Source of the DNA: Mesorhizobium escarrei
Lineage (GTDB): Bacteria; Pseudomonadota; Alphaproteobacteria; Rhizobiales; Rhizobiaceae
Assembly (NCBI RefSeq): GCF_935825525.1
Contig: NZ_CAKXZT010000112.1
Span: 1 to 64,000, forward strand
DNA: 64,000 bases
Direction: 5' to 3'
The translations under genes and the position numbers were made by a program. The notes under the pieces are model-generated. The model did no database searches and had not been told where the DNA came from. It was given only the letters and a program-made list of their open reading frames with translations. How positions within the stretch are numbered: the stretch's first letter is position 1; each line of letters opens with the position of its first letter. Shown here in pieces: positions 8,269 to 20,836 of this stretch.

Positions 8269-9260
8269 CGCTCAGCGTCGTCGACATGCATACCGGCGGC
8301 GAGCCGCTGCGGATCGTCACCGGTGGCTACCCCAGGATTCCTGCAGGCACGATCCTGGAAAAACGCGCCTATGTGCGCGACCACCTCGACCATCTCAGGA
8401 AGATCCTGATGTTCGAGCCGCGCGGCCACTACGACATGTATGGCGCGCTGCTGGTGGAACCCGACCTGCCCGGCGCCGACCTCGCCGTGCTGTTCATGCA
8501 CAATGAGGGCTATTCGACGATGTGTGGCCACGCCATTGTCGCGCTCGGCCGCTACGCCGTCGACGAGGGGCTGGTGGCGCGGCAGGAGCCGCTGACGACG
8601 GTCAACATCGAGGCACCGTGCGGGCTGGTCCTGGCCTCGGTCGAGGTGCAGGACGGCAAGGCCGGGGCGGTGTCGTTCGAGAGCGTGCCGGCCTTTCTGT
8701 TCGCCCGCGACCAGGAGAGCGAATTGCCGGGCTTCGGGGCGATCGGCTTCGACATCGCCTATGGCGGCGCCTTCTATGCGCTCGCCGATTGCCGGCAGTT
8801 CGGGCTGGAGTTCGGCAACAGCCGCGTGCGCGATTTCGTCGATGCGGCGACGGCGCTGACGGAGAAGCTGAAGAAGGAATTCCCGCTGTCGCATCCCGAC
8901 CATGCCGACCTTGCCTTTCTCTACGGCACCATCCTGACCGACGGACAGGACGTATTCTCCGATAGCCCGACCAAGAACATCTGCGTCTTCGCCGAGGCCC
9001 AGGTCGACCGCTCGCCGACCGGATCGGGCGTCACCGCGCGGCTCGCGGCAATGCATGCCAAGGGCGAAATCGCCGGCCAGACGCGGCTGTTCGAGAGTAT
9101 CGCCGGGTCGCGCTTTTCCGGCCGCGTGGCGAGGACCGCGAAAGCCGGGCCGCATGACGCCATCATCGCCCGAGTCGGCGGCCGCGCCTTCTACTGCGGC
9201 CGGGCCGAATTCATCGTCGAACCCAACGACGAACTGGGACGCGGTTTTCTTCTACGCTAA
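8265..9260 (+). CDS. Trans-3-hydroxy-L-proline dehydratase (proline racemase superfamily)
   Basis: A 331-residue member of the proline racemase superfamily. The first catalytic position is Cys87 in the STMCGH motif. The second position, cysteine in racemases and 4-hydroxyproline epimerases, is Thr252 here in VDRSPTGSG. The Cys/Thr pair is the known signature of trans-3-hydroxy-L-proline dehydratase (EC 4.2.1.77), which removes water to give a pyrroline carboxylate. It starts within the stop of the ICL/PEP mutase gene (ATGA overlap), so both products may act in one hydroxyproline or related breakdown route, although the link between the two reactions is not obvious. Confidence 0.85.
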   Translation: MTLSVVDMHTGGEPLRIVTGGYPRIPAGTILEKRAYVRDHLDHLRKILMFEPRGHYDMYGALLVEPDLPGADLAVLFMHNEGYSTMCGHAIVALGRYAVDEGLVARQEPLTTVNIEAPCGLVLASVEVQDGKAGAVSFESVPAFLFARDQESELPGFGAIGFDIAYGGAFYALADCRQFGLEFGNSRVRDFVDAATALTEKLKKEFPLSHPDHADLAFLYGTILTDGQDVFSDSPTKNICVFAEAQVDRSPTGSGVTARLAAMHAKGEIAGQTRLFESIAGSRFSGRVARTAKAGPHDAIIARVGGRAFYCGRAEFIVEPNDELGRGFLLR

Positions 9261-9357
9261 CGCTGGGGCCCAACAAACGGAACCGAGCGTAACGCTGGGT
9301 ACGCACCGGAAGCGCAACCGCCATTCGCAAGCCGGCATCACCAGAACATCAGCACCC

Positions 9358-10053
9358 CTAAGCCGCTTCCCGCGCCGAGATCGCCTTGTGCAAATGCACC
9401 ATCATGGCGGCGGCGAACAGCGGCGTCAGAAGGTTGAGCAGCGGCACGGCGAGGAAGGCGGCGACAACCAGCCCGGCGAGGAACACCGTGACGGCATGTT
9501 TTTTGCGCAACGCCCGTGCCTCGGCCTCCGGGCGAAAGCGCATCGCGGCGAACTCGAAAAATTCGCGTCCCAGCAGATAGCCGTTGACGATGAAGAAGGC
9601 GGCGATGTTGATGCCCGGCACCAGCAGAAGCAGCAAGGCCACGATGTTGCCGAGGATAACGACGCCGAAAAATCTTATCGCCAGCACCATCGAGCGCAGT
9701 GCCGGCATGGCGCGGCCGGGCGGGTCATTGGGATAGTCGGTGCGCTCGACCACTTCGGCGACGTCGTCGAGAAACAGGCCGGCGATGATCGCCGTCACCG
9801 GCGCGATCAGCAGTGCCAAACCCAGCGCGAGACCGATCCCGGCGACGATGAAGCCCAGCCATCCGGCCCAGGACGGCAGGCTAGGCAGCCATGCGTCGAT
9901 CCATGGCCAGGCCAGCCATTCGAACAGGCCCTCGATGGCGAACCACAGAGCGGCGAGCGCCAACAAGGTCAGGCCCAACGTCTTCACGAACACCGAGCGG
10001 AATTCGGGCGAGAACAACCGGCTGGCGGCGGCGCGGGCGGCGCTTGAGATCAC
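9358..10053 (-). CDS. CysZ/EI24-family integral membrane protein
   Basis: A 231-residue membrane protein with several long hydrophobic segments and the central GLFLDDVAEVVER and NGYLLGREFFEF motifs of the EI24/CysZ family. CysZ in enterobacteria carries sulfate, but rhizobial members are uncharacterised. The start is taken as GTG at 10051-10053, which follows a GGAAG ribosome site and gives the expected short N-terminus (VISSAARAAASRLFSPEF). An upstream in-frame extension to 10182 is cysteine-rich and looks non-coding. It is convergent with the dehydratase gene. Confidence 0.8.
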   Translation of the reverse strand: MISSAARAAASRLFSPEFRSVFVKTLGLTLLALAALWFAIEGLFEWLAWPWIDAWLPSLPSWAGWLGFIVAGIGLALGLALLIAPVTAIIAGLFLDDVAEVVERTDYPNDPPGRAMPALRSMVLAIRFFGVVILGNIVALLLLLVPGINIAAFFIVNGYLLGREFFEFAAMRFRPEAEARALRKKHAVTVFLAGLVVAAFLAVPLLNLLTPLFAAAMMVHLHKAISAREAA

Positions 10054-10245
10054 GGCGCTTCCAATTCCATGGCTGATATCTCCGAGACAGGCGGAGACAG
10101 AACAAGACACGCACAGCGCGATGCAGTGCATCTGCCGTTCGACCAGATTAATAGATCCCGACCCTAGGCAAAGCCGCATCAAATCGCTAGACCCGCCCGC
10201 GGCCGGCGTGCCAGAAAGCCGGTGGTTTTCGCGGAGACATCATTG

Positions 10246-11238
10246 ATGCCGAACTATGACGTGCTTTGTATCGGTAATGCCATCGTCGACATCATCGCCC
10301 AGTGCGACGAGGCATTTCTAGAGACGAACGGCATCATCAAGGGCGCGATGAACCTGATCGACACGAGGCGCGCCGAGCTGCTCTACAGCCGCATGGGCCC
10401 GGCCATCGAAGCCTCTGGCGGCAGCGCCGGCAACACGGCGGCGGGCGTCGCCAGCTTCGGCGGTCGCGCCGCCTTCTTCGGCAAGGTCTCGAATGATGCG
10501 CTCGGCGAAATCTACGCCCATGACATCCACGCGCAGGGCGTCGCCTTCGACACCAAGCCGCTCAATGGCGAGCCGCCGACGGCCCGCTCGATGATCTTCG
10601 TCACGCCCGACGGCGAGCGCTCAATGAACACCTATCTCGGCGCCTGCGTCGAACTCGGACCGGAGGACGTCGAGGCAGACAAGGCTTCGGGGGCGGCGGT
10701 CACTTATTTCGAAGGTTACCTCTGGGACCCGCCGCGCGCCAAGGAAGCGATCCGGCAGACGGCGAAGCTTGCGCATGCCGCTGGCCGCGAAGTGTCGATG
10801 ACGCTGTCGGATTCGTTCTGCGTCGACCGTTACCGCGACGAGTTTCTGGACCTGATGTGCTCGGGCACCGTCGACATCGTCTTTGCCAACAGCCACGAGA
10901 TCAAGTCGCTCTACCAGACCGCCTCCTTCGACGAGGCGCTGGCGCAGATCCGCAAGGACTGCAAGATCGCCGCCGTCACCCGCTCGGAAATGGGCTCGGT
11001 CATTGTGCGCGGCGACGAGACCGTCACCGTCGAGGCGACCAAAATCCGGGAACTGGTCGACACCACCGGCGCCGGCGACCTCTATGCCGCCGGTTTCCTC
11101 TACGGCTACACGCAAGGGCGCAGCCTGAAGCATTGCGGCGATCTCGGCTCGCTGGCGGCCGGCTTGGTCATCCAGCAGATCGGCCCGCGCCCACGGCAGA
11201 ATCTGCGCCACGAAGCTGAGCAGGCAGGGCTGCTGTAG
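10246..11238 (+). CDS. Adenosine kinase-like PfkB-family carbohydrate kinase
   Basis: A 330-residue ribokinase-fold kinase. The substrate-side motif GGSAGNTAAGVA and the C-terminal PfkB signature DTTGAGDLYAAGF, with the catalytic aspartate, are both complete. Rhizobial proteins of this type are usually annotated as adenosine kinase, which phosphorylates adenosine to AMP. Other nucleoside or sugar substrates are possible. The start ATG at 10246 follows a GGAG site and begins with the conserved MPNYDVLCIGNAIVDI strand. The stop lies 11 bases before the stop of the convergent malic enzyme gene. Confidence 0.85.
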   Translation: MPNYDVLCIGNAIVDIIAQCDEAFLETNGIIKGAMNLIDTRRAELLYSRMGPAIEASGGSAGNTAAGVASFGGRAAFFGKVSNDALGEIYAHDIHAQGVAFDTKPLNGEPPTARSMIFVTPDGERSMNTYLGACVELGPEDVEADKASGAAVTYFEGYLWDPPRAKEAIRQTAKLAHAAGREVSMTLSDSFCVDRYRDEFLDLMCSGTVDIVFANSHEIKSLYQTASFDEALAQIRKDCKIAAVTRSEMGSVIVRGDETVTVEATKIRELVDTTGAGDLYAAGFLYGYTQGRSLKHCGDLGSLAAGLVIQQIGPRPRQNLRHEAEQAGLL

Positions 11239-11249
11239 GCAGGCGCTCC

Positions 11250-13529
11250 TCAGGCCCCCGCCGTGTACGCGGCAATCGCCGCCATGTTGACGATGTCTGA
11301 GTCCTTGGCGTTGAGCGAGACGATCTGAACCGGCTTGTCCAGGCCGACCAGCAGCGGGCCGATGACGGTCGAGCCGCCGAGTTCCTGCAGCATCTTGGTC
11401 GAGATCGAGGCCGAGTGGAAGGCCGGCATGATCAGCACATTGGCCGGACCGGTCAGCCGGATGAACGGGTATTGCGCCATGGCGCGTGCGTTGAGCGCCA
11501 CGTCGGCGGCCATCTCGCCGTCATACTCGAAATCGACGCGCCGCTTGTCGAGGATGCGCACCGCTTCCTGGACGCGTTCGGAGCGCTCGCCCTGCGGATG
11601 GCCGAAGGTGGAATAGGCAAGCATGGCCAGCCGTGGCTCATAACCCATGCGGCGGGCAAAGCCGGCGGCCTCCTCGGCGATGTCGGCGATCTGTTCGGCA
11701 TTCGGCATGTCGTGCACGGCGGTGTCGGCGACGATCACGGTTCGGCCCCGCGCCAGCACGATCGAGGCGCCGATGACGCGGTGGCCGGGCTTGGCGTCGA
11801 TGATGCGGCGGATGTCGTCGAGCGCCGTCGAGTAGTTGCGGGTGACGCCGGTGACGATGCCATCAGCATCGCCCAGCGCCACCATGCATGCGGCGAAATG
11901 GTTGCGGTCGTTGTTGATCAGGCGCTGGCAGTCGCGAAACAGGAAGCCCTTGCGCTGCATGCGCTCGTACAGATAGTCGGTGTAGACGCCGTTGCGGCGC
12001 GACAGCCTGGCATTGATGATCTCGATGCCTTGCTTGTTCAGTTCGATGCCGGCGTTCCTGGCGTTCTCCTTGATGATGTCATCGCGGCCGAGTAGGATGG
12101 CGGTGCCGAGCCGCTGGTTCACATAGGAGACGGCGGCGCGCATCACCTGCTCCTCCTCGCCCTCTGCGAAAACGATGCGCTTGGGCTGGCGGCGCACGCG
12201 GTCGTAGATGCGCTGCAGGGTCGAGGCGATCGGATCGCGGCGGGCGGAAAGCTCCTGCGCGTAGCGGTCGAGGTCGAGGATCGGCTTGCGCGCAACGCCG
12301 GAATCCATCGCGGCCTTGGCAACCGCGATCGGAATGGCCGAGATCAGGCGCGGGTCGAACGGCACCGGGATGATGTAGTTGGGGCCGAATTTCGGCCGCA
12401 TGCCCTGGTAGGCGGCGGCGACGTCGTCGGGCACATCCTGGCGCGCCAATTCGGCGAGCGCACGCGCCGCGGCGATCTTCATGTCGTCATTGATAGTGGT
12501 CGCCCGCACGTCCAGCGCGCCGCGGAAGATGTAAGGGAAGCCGAGCACGTTGTTGACCTGGTTCGGATAGTCCGAACGCCCGGTGGCCATGATGGCATCG
12601 GCGCGAATTTCGGCGACTTCCTCCGGCGTGATCTCGGGATCGGGGTTGGCCATGGCGAAGATGATCGGCTTCTCGGCCATCGACTGCACCATCTTGGTGG
12701 TCAGCGCGCCCTTGGCTGAGAGGCCGAGGAACACGTCGGCACCGTCGAGCGCCTCGGCCAGCGAGCGCGCGTCGGTCTTGACGGCATGCGCCGACTTCCA
12801 CTGGTTCATGCCTTCGGTGCGGCCCTGGAAGACGACGCCTTTGGTGTCGCACAGGATGATGTTTTCGGGCGCAAAGCCCATCGCCTTCATCAGCTCGATG
12901 CAGGCGACGCCGGCAGCACCGGCGCCGTTGCAGACCATTTTGGTGGTCTTCATGTCGCGGCCGGTGATTTCCAGCGCGTTGATCAGGCCGGCTGCCGAAA
13001 TGATGGCGGTGCCGTGCTGGTCGTCATGAAAGACCGGTATGTCCATAAGTTCGCGCAGCCGCTGCTCGATGATGAAGCATTCCGGCGCCTTGATGTCTTC
13101 CAGATTGATACCGCCGAACGACGGCCCAAGGAAACGCACGCAATTGATGAACTCTTCGGCATCCTCGGTGTCGACCTCGAGGTCGATGGAATCGACATCG
13201 GCGAAGCGCTTGAACAGCACCGCCTTGCCTTCCATCACCGGCTTGGCGGCCAGCGCGCCAAGATTGCCGAGGCCGAGGATGGCGGTGCCGTTGGAGATGA
13301 CGGCGACCATGTTGCCGCGCGTCGTGTAGTCGAAGGCGCGGCTGGGATCCTCGGCAATGGCGAGGACGGGAACCGCGACGCCCGGCGAATAGGCGAGGCT
13401 CAAGTCGCGCTGCGTCGCCATCGGCTTGGTGGCGACGATCTCCAGCTTGCCCGGGCGGCCCATGGCGTGAAATTCCAGCGCCTCCTGCGCACTGACGGAG
13501 GGGCCGTTGCTTTCGGTTTTCCTGGCCAT
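11250..13529 (-). CDS. maeB: NADP-dependent malic enzyme with C-terminal phosphotransacetylase domain
   Basis: A 759-residue fusion. The N-terminal half is malic enzyme ([32 protein letters not shown] and the nucleotide-binding VCNGAGAAG). From about residue 430 on it is a phosphotransacetylase-like domain, which in related enzymes senses acetyl-CoA and is not catalytic. It converts malate to pyruvate and CO2. In rhizobia two such enzymes exist, DME (NAD) and TME (NADP). Position beside mutS fits the tme locus as I recall it, but cofactor choice cannot be read with certainty. The ATG at 13527-13529 begins the [10 protein letters not shown] segment, and longer frames upstream are spurious. Confidence 0.93.
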   Translation of the reverse strand: MARKTESNGPSVSAQEALEFHAMGRPGKLEIVATKPMATQRDLSLAYSPGVAVPVLAIAEDPSRAFDYTTRGNMVAVISNGTAILGLGNLGALAAKPVMEGKAVLFKRFADVDSIDLEVDTEDAEEFINCVRFLGPSFGGINLEDIKAPECFIIEQRLRELMDIPVFHDDQHGTAIISAAGLINALEITGRDMKTTKMVCNGAGAAGVACIELMKAMGFAPENIILCDTKGVVFQGRTEGMNQWKSAHAVKTDARSLAEALDGADVFLGLSAKGALTTKMVQSMAEKPIIFAMANPDPEITPEEVAEIRADAIMATGRSDYPNQVNNVLGFPYIFRGALDVRATTINDDMKIAAARALAELARQDVPDDVAAAYQGMRPKFGPNYIIPVPFDPRLISAIPIAVAKAAMDSGVARKPILDLDRYAQELSARRDPIASTLQRIYDRVRRQPKRIVFAEGEEEQVMRAAVSYVNQRLGTAILLGRDDIIKENARNAGIELNKQGIEIINARLSRRNGVYTDYLYERMQRKGFLFRDCQRLINNDRNHFAACMVALGDADGIVTGVTRNYSTALDDIRRIIDAKPGHRVIGASIVLARGRTVIVADTAVHDMPNAEQIADIAEEAAGFARRMGYEPRLAMLAYSTFGHPQGERSERVQEAVRILDKRRVDFEYDGEMAADVALNARAMAQYPFIRLTGPANVLIMPAFHSASISTKMLQELGGSTVIGPLLVGLDKPVQIVSLNAKDSDIVNMAAIAAYTAGA

Positions 13530-13671
13530 GATGCTTTCGATTTCCTCACCCGTGCAGCACCTCGTTGAGACGGGCGCGATGCTTTCTTTTGTGGAACGTT
13601 CGGGATTAAGGCTACACTTCGCCGCTGTAAACCGCCAAGCAGATGGCTTGGGAAATTTTGGAAGCAGCTTC

Positions 13672-16422
13672 TTGAACGACGAAACGCCCATTCGCAGCGA
13701 TAGCGCTACGCCGGCCTTTGCGCCGGCAACGCCGATGATGGAGCAATATATCGAAATCAAGGCGGCGAACCCGGATTCGCTGCTGTTCTACCGCATGGGC
13801 GATTTCTACGAATTGTTCTTCGACGACGCCGAGAAGGCGAGCCGGGCGCTCGGCATCGTACTGACCAAGCGCGGCAAGCATCAGGGCCTCGACATCCCGA
13901 TGTGCGGCGTGCCGGTGCATGCCGCCGACGACTATCTGCAGAAGCTGATCGGACAAGGGTTCCGCGTGGCCGTCTGCGAGCAGATCGAGGATCCGGCCGA
14001 AGCGAAGAAGCGCGGCGGCAAGTCGGTGGTGCGTCGCGACGTGGTGCGGCTGGTGACGCCCGGCACCATCACCGAGGACAAATTGCTGGCGCCGTCGGAA
14101 TCGAGTTTCTTGATGGCGCTTGGCCGGGTCAAGAGCGGGGCCGAGCCAAGAGCCGGGGAACGCGCCAGCGCGACGGGGAACCAAGGAAGTTTTGCATTGG
14201 CCTGGATCGAGATCTCGACCGGCGCCTTCCGCGTTGCCGAGACTAGCGCCGACCGGCTGCTCGCCGATGTCTTTCGCGTCGACCCGCGCGAATTGATCGT
14301 CGCCGAGCCGGTGTTTTACGATCCGGAGCTGAAACCGGTGTTCGATGTGCTCGGCCGCGTCGCCAATCCGCAGCCGCCGAGCCTGTTCGACTCGGCGTCG
14401 GCCGCCGGGCGCATCGCCCGCTTCTTCGAGGTGGCGACGCCGGACAGTTTCGGCACGTTTTCCCGCGCTGAGCTGTCGGCGATCTCAGGCGCTATCGCCT
14501 ATGTGGAGAAGACGCAGAAGGCCGAGCGGCCGCCGCTGTCGCGGCCCGAGCGCGAGGAGCAGGGTTCGACGCTGTTCATCGATCCGGCGACACGCGCCAA
14601 TCTGGAGCTGCTGCGCACCTTGTCCGGCAGCCGCGAGGGTTCGCTGTTCAAGGCGATCGACCGCACGGTGACCGGCGGCGGGGCGCGGCTGCTCGCCGAC
14701 CGGCTGATGGCGCCGTTGACCGATCCGGCGGCAATTGGCGCAAGGCTGGATTCGGTGTCGTTCTTCCGGTCCGAGACACGGCTGTGCCAGGCGGTGCGGG
14801 CGAGCCTGAAGAGTGTCGCCGACATGCCACGCGCCCTGTCGCGGCTGGCGCTCAACCGCGGCGGCCCGCGCGATCTCGGCGCGCTGCGTGCCGGGTTCGA
14901 GGCAGCCGGCGCCATTGCCGAACTGTTTGGGGCGACCGCCCTGCCGCCAGAACTGGCGGCGGCGCTGGCGGCGATCGAGGCGCTGCCGCGCCCGCTGGCC
15001 GAGCATCTGACGCGGGCGCTCGCCGACGAGCTGCCGCAGCTCAAGCGCGACGGCGGCTTCGTCCGTTCCAGCTACAACGCTGAGCTCGACGAGATGCGGG
15101 CGCTGCGCGACGAATCACGCAAGGTGATTGCCGGGCTGGAGCGCTCGCTGATCGACGAAACCGGCATCCGCTCGCTGAAAATCCGGCACAACAATGTGCT
15201 TGGCTACTACATCGAAGTCACCGCCAACCACCATGCGATCATGACCAGCAGCGACGGGGCGAAGGCGCGCTTCATCCATCGCCAGACCATGGCCAACGCC
15301 ATGCGCTTCACCACCACCGAACTGGCCGAGCTGGAATCGAAGATCGCCAATGCCGCCGACCGGGCGCTGGCGATCGAGCTTGCCGCCTTCGAGAGGCTGA
15401 CGGCGGAAGCGGTCGGCGAGGCGGACAAGATCCGCGCCGGCGCCGAAGCGCTCGCCGTGCTCGACGTGTCGGCGGCACTTGCCTTGCTTTGCGAAAGCGA
15501 GGCCTGGTGCCGGCCGGTGGTGGACGCGAGCCTCGCCTTCGCAATATCGGGCGGGCGGCATCCGGTGGTGGAACAGTCGCTGCGGCGTTCGGGCGAAGGA
15601 CCGTTCGTCGCCAATGATTGCGATCTGTCGCCGGAAGGCAATGCCAAAAACGGCGCGATCTGGCTGCTGACCGGCCCCAATATGGGCGGCAAATCGACCT
15701 TCCTCAGGCAGAACGCGCTGATCGCCATCCTCGCCCAGACCGGTTCCTTCGTGCCGGCGGCATCAGCCCATATCGGCGTCGTCGACCGGCTGTTTTCACG
15801 TGTCGGCGCCTCCGACGATCTGGCGCGCGGCCGCTCGACCTTCATGGTCGAGATGGTCGAAACGGCGGCGATCCTCAACCAGGCCGGCGAACGAGCGCTG
15901 GTGATCCTCGACGAGATCGGCCGCGGCACCGCCACCTTCGACGGCCTGTCGATCGCCTGGGCGGCGGTCGAGTATCTGCACGAGAAAAACCGCTGCCGGG
16001 CGATCTTCGCCACCCATTTCCACGAAATGACTGCGCTGGCCAGCAAGCTCGCTCGACTGCACAATGTCACCATGCGGGTCAAGGAATGGGAGGGCGAGGT
16101 GGTCTTCCTGCACGAGGTCGGCAAGGGTGCCGCCGACCGCTCCTACGGCGTGCAGGTGGCGCGCCTGGCCGGCCTGCCGGAGGCGGTGGTCGGGCGGGCC
16201 AGGGAAGTGCTGCACCAGTTGGAAGCGGGCGAGGTTTCGGGCAAGGCCAACCGGCTGGTCGACGATCTGCCGCTGTTTTCGGTGGCGGTGAGGCGGGAAG
16301 CGCAAAAGCCGGTGAAGGACGATGGACCGGGCGCCGCGCTCGGCGCGATCAACCCCGACGAGATGACGCCCCGGGAGGCGCTGGAAGCGCTGTATCGGCT
16401 GAAGGGAATGGTAGGGAAGTAG
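13672..16422 (+). CDS. mutS: DNA mismatch repair protein MutS
   Basis: A 916-residue mismatch-recognition ATPase. The mismatch-binding domain opens with [14 protein letters not shown], which holds the Phe-x-Glu pair (FYE) that wedges into the mismatch. The connector, lever and clamp domains follow, then the ATPase with Walker [22 protein letters not shown] and TFMVEM. The start is uncertain. A TTG at 13672, behind GGAAG, gives the N-terminus (L/M)NDETPIRSD. The frame is open back to 13507, but that part overlaps the maeB start. An ATG pair at 13735-13740 would give a shorter form. It is divergent from maeB with about 140 bases between them. Confidence 0.95.
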   Translation: MNDETPIRSDSATPAFAPATPMMEQYIEIKAANPDSLLFYRMGDFYELFFDDAEKASRALGIVLTKRGKHQGLDIPMCGVPVHAADDYLQKLIGQGFRVAVCEQIEDPAEAKKRGGKSVVRRDVVRLVTPGTITEDKLLAPSESSFLMALGRVKSGAEPRAGERASATGNQGSFALAWIEISTGAFRVAETSADRLLADVFRVDPRELIVAEPVFYDPELKPVFDVLGRVANPQPPSLFDSASAAGRIARFFEVATPDSFGTFSRAELSAISGAIAYVEKTQKAERPPLSRPEREEQGSTLFIDPATRANLELLRTLSGSREGSLFKAIDRTVTGGGARLLADRLMAPLTDPAAIGARLDSVSFFRSETRLCQAVRASLKSVADMPRALSRLALNRGGPRDLGALRAGFEAAGAIAELFGATALPPELAAALAAIEALPRPLAEHLTRALADELPQLKRDGGFVRSSYNAELDEMRALRDESRKVIAGLERSLIDETGIRSLKIRHNNVLGYYIEVTANHHAIMTSSDGAKARFIHRQTMANAMRFTTTELAELESKIANAADRALAIELAAFERLTAEAVGEADKIRAGAEALAVLDVSAALALLCESEAWCRPVVDASLAFAISGGRHPVVEQSLRRSGEGPFVANDCDLSPEGNAKNGAIWLLTGPNMGGKSTFLRQNALIAILAQTGSFVPAASAHIGVVDRLFSRVGASDDLARGRSTFMVEMVETAAILNQAGERALVILDEIGRGTATFDGLSIAWAAVEYLHEKNRCRAIFATHFHEMTALASKLARLHNVTMRVKEWEGEVVFLHEVGKGAADRSYGVQVARLAGLPEAVVGRAREVLHQLEAGEVSGKANRLVDDLPLFSVAVRREAQKPVKDDGPGAALGAINPDEMTPREALEALYRLKGMVGK

Positions 16423-16448
16423 TCAGCCTTCGTAAGGTAGCGCTCTAC

Positions 16449-16611
16449 GGCGCCCCCCTCTGTCCTGCCGGACATCTCCCCCACAGGCGGGGAGATCGGC
16501 AGCTTCGCAGACGGCGTCTTTTCTCCAGCGTTGGAGATTGGCGAAAGCGATGGTGATAGCCAATCTCCCCCCTTTGAGGGGGAGATGTCCGGCAGGACAG
16601 AGGGCGGCGCG
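16449..16611. repeat. Intergenic palindromic mosaic repeat, copy 1
   Basis: An inverted repeat of about 30 bases (GCCCTCTGTCCTGCCGGACA core) flanks a centre that contains CGTTGGAGATTGGCGAAAGC. It lies between mutS and the aldo-keto reductase gene and fills most of the gap. A version of its centre recurs at about 31,710-31,732. The design of long terminal inverted repeats with modular centres resembles rhizobial RIME-type elements. Confidence 0.75.
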
Positions 16612-16650
16612 AAGGAACGCGGCCTTAGTTTTGTTTCCCCGCTACTATCC

Positions 16651-17496
16651 TCAAATCATCTGCAGGCCCGACTTCTGCCTCGGCGGTGGGAAGGCGCGGT
16701 CGATTTCGGCGAAATCTTCCGCGGTGAGCTCGATGTCGAGCGCAGCGACATTCTGGCGGATGTGCTCTTGCCTGCTGGCCTTTGGAATGGCGATGACGCC
16801 GTCTTGTGCCATCACCCAGGCAAGTGCGATTTGCGCCGCTGTCGCGTCGTGGCGGGCGGCGATGGCTTCGAGCCTGGTATTGCGCGCCAATACGCCCTGG
16901 TCGACCGGCGAATAGGCCATCAGCGGAATGCCGCGCTGCCGGCTCCAGGGCGCAAGGTCGAATTCGGGGCCGCGCTGGGACAGATTGTAGAGGATCTGGT
17001 TGGTCTGGACGCTGTCGCCGGCCGGCAGGCTGACCAGTTCCTCCATCTCATGAGTGTCAAAATTGCTGACGCCCCAGTGGCGGATCTTGCCGGCCCTTTT
17101 CAACGCCTCGAAGGCCTCGACCGTTTCCGCCAGCGGCACGCTGCCGGGCCAGTGCAGCAGATAGAGATCGATGCGGTCGGTGCGCAGGTGCCTGAGGCTT
17201 GCCTCGCAGGCAGCCGGCACGCCGGTGCGCGAGGCGTTGGCCGGCAGCACCTTGGAGACCACGAACACCTCGTCGCGGCGCCCGGCAATGGCATCCGCCA
17301 CCACTTCCTCGGCGCCGCCACTGGCATACATTTCGGCGGTGTCGATCAGCGTCATGCCGAGATCAAGCCCAAGCTTCAGGGCATTGACCTCATCGGCACG
17401 GCGGCGGGCGTCCTCGCCCATTTTCCAAGTGCCCTGACCGAGCACCGGAACGGCTTCCCCAGAGGGCAATGTTGTGGTTCTTATCGTTGACGGCAT
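16651..17496 (-). CDS. Aldo/keto reductase
   Basis: A 281-residue NADPH-dependent reductase of the AKR superfamily. The catalytic tetrad is visible as Asp52, Tyr57 (IDTAEMY), Lys82 and His115 (LLHWPG). A C-terminal [13 protein letters not shown] segment matches the NADP-binding end (IPKSxxxxRxxEN). The substrate is probably a small aldehyde or ketone such as methylglyoxal or a 2,5-diketogluconate relative, but this is not resolved. The ATG at 17494-17496 is chosen because the protein starts at the usual [14 protein letters not shown]; an extension to 17994 crosses the next gene antisense and is spurious. Confidence 0.9.
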   Translation of the reverse strand: MPSTIRTTTLPSGEAVPVLGQGTWKMGEDARRRADEVNALKLGLDLGMTLIDTAEMYASGGAEEVVADAIAGRRDEVFVVSKVLPANASRTGVPAACEASLRHLRTDRIDLYLLHWPGSVPLAETVEAFEALKRAGKIRHWGVSNFDTHEMEELVSLPAGDSVQTNQILYNLSQRGPEFDLAPWSRQRGIPLMAYSPVDQGVLARNTRLEAIAARHDATAAQIALAWVMAQDGVIAIPKASRQEHIRQNVAALDIELTAEDFAEIDRAFPPPRQKSGLQMI

Positions 17497-17588
17497 GGCG
17501 CAATCCAGTCGAGACCGGATGGCACCACACCTTTCGGGAGAAATCCAGATGAAAGTCCTCCCCTGGATTGCCTGCAGACTGCCCGGTG

Positions 17589-17990
17589 CTACTTCGCCTG
17601 ATGGGCGGCCAGCCAGGCCTGCATCTGCTTGATTTCGGCTTCCTGCGCCGCGATCACCGCTTCGGCCAGCTTGCGCAATTCCGGATCCTTGCCATTGGCA
17701 AGCTCGACCTTGGCCATATCGATAGCCGCCTGGTGGTGCGGGATCATGCCGCGGGCGAAATCGACATCGGCATTGCCGGAATATTCGATCGCCATCATCG
17801 CGCTGTGCATCTTGTCCATTGCCGCCTTGTAGCCATCGGTCGAGGCACCCTGCGCGTGCATCGCGCCTATGTCGTGTGTCCCCATGTCGTGTTTCGTCTC
17901 CTGGGCTTGCGACGGCATGCTTTCCAGGAAAACCGCAAGCAGCATTCCGGCCGCCATCAGCAGCAGCACGATCTTCTTGGCCAAAGTCAT
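17589..17990 (-). CDS. DUF305-family exported protein, probable copper-associated
   Basis: A 133-residue protein with an N-terminal signal peptide (hydrophobic residues about 7-24, then SMPSQA). The DUF305 domain shows [18 protein letters not shown] and [15 protein letters not shown], plus several His and Met residues ([12 protein letters not shown]). DUF305 proteins such as CopM bind copper in the periplasm. It lies 42 bases downstream of copA on the same strand, so it probably belongs to the same copper-induced transcript. Confidence 0.82.
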   Translation of the reverse strand: MTLAKKIVLLLMAAGMLLAVFLESMPSQAQETKHDMGTHDIGAMHAQGASTDGYKAAMDKMHSAMMAIEYSGNADVDFARGMIPHHQAAIDMAKVELANGKDPELRKLAEAVIAAQEAEIKQMQAWLAAHQAK

Positions 17991-18032
17991 TCATGATCTC
18001 CTTTTGAGCGAATTCCTATCTGGGGACTTGGC

Positions 18033-20537
<2,505 letters not shown>

Positions 20538-20570
20538 GCGGAAAGGCCTCTCTGTCTCGTACTTGCAACG

Positions 20571-20601
20571 GAGGTAGTGCTTCCAGTAACTGGAAGGTCA
20601 A
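20571..20601 (-). promoter_or_regulatory. MerR-type copper-responsive copA promoter with CueR/HmrR operator
   Basis: On the minus strand, a -35 TTGACC (20596-20601) and a -10 TACCTC (20571-20576) are separated by 19 bases. That overlong spacer is the hallmark of promoters twisted open by MerR-family activators. The spacer carries the dyad CTTCCAGTTACTGGAAG, which matches known CueR/HmrR operators (CCTTCC-N7-GGAAGG type). The copA ATG lies 33 bases downstream of the -10 element, behind an AGAGAGG ribosome site. Confidence 0.85.
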
Positions 20602-20836
20602 GGCCCCAATTTCGGCATTTTGTGCCGTGGCGCATGCCGCACGGCCTGGGCGGGAAATCCCGCACCCAAACCACTTCTGGGCTTGGCAACGTCGTCCAGC
20701 AAGACCATCTATCAAGTGCGGCAGGAGACGATCATCCGGTTTCGACTCCCGCGGAGAGCGTGTCCGTCCGCCCCATACCCAGCGCCGCGAAAACGCGCTA
20801 TAGACGCCGCCAAAACGGCGAGGCCGAACGGCACTT

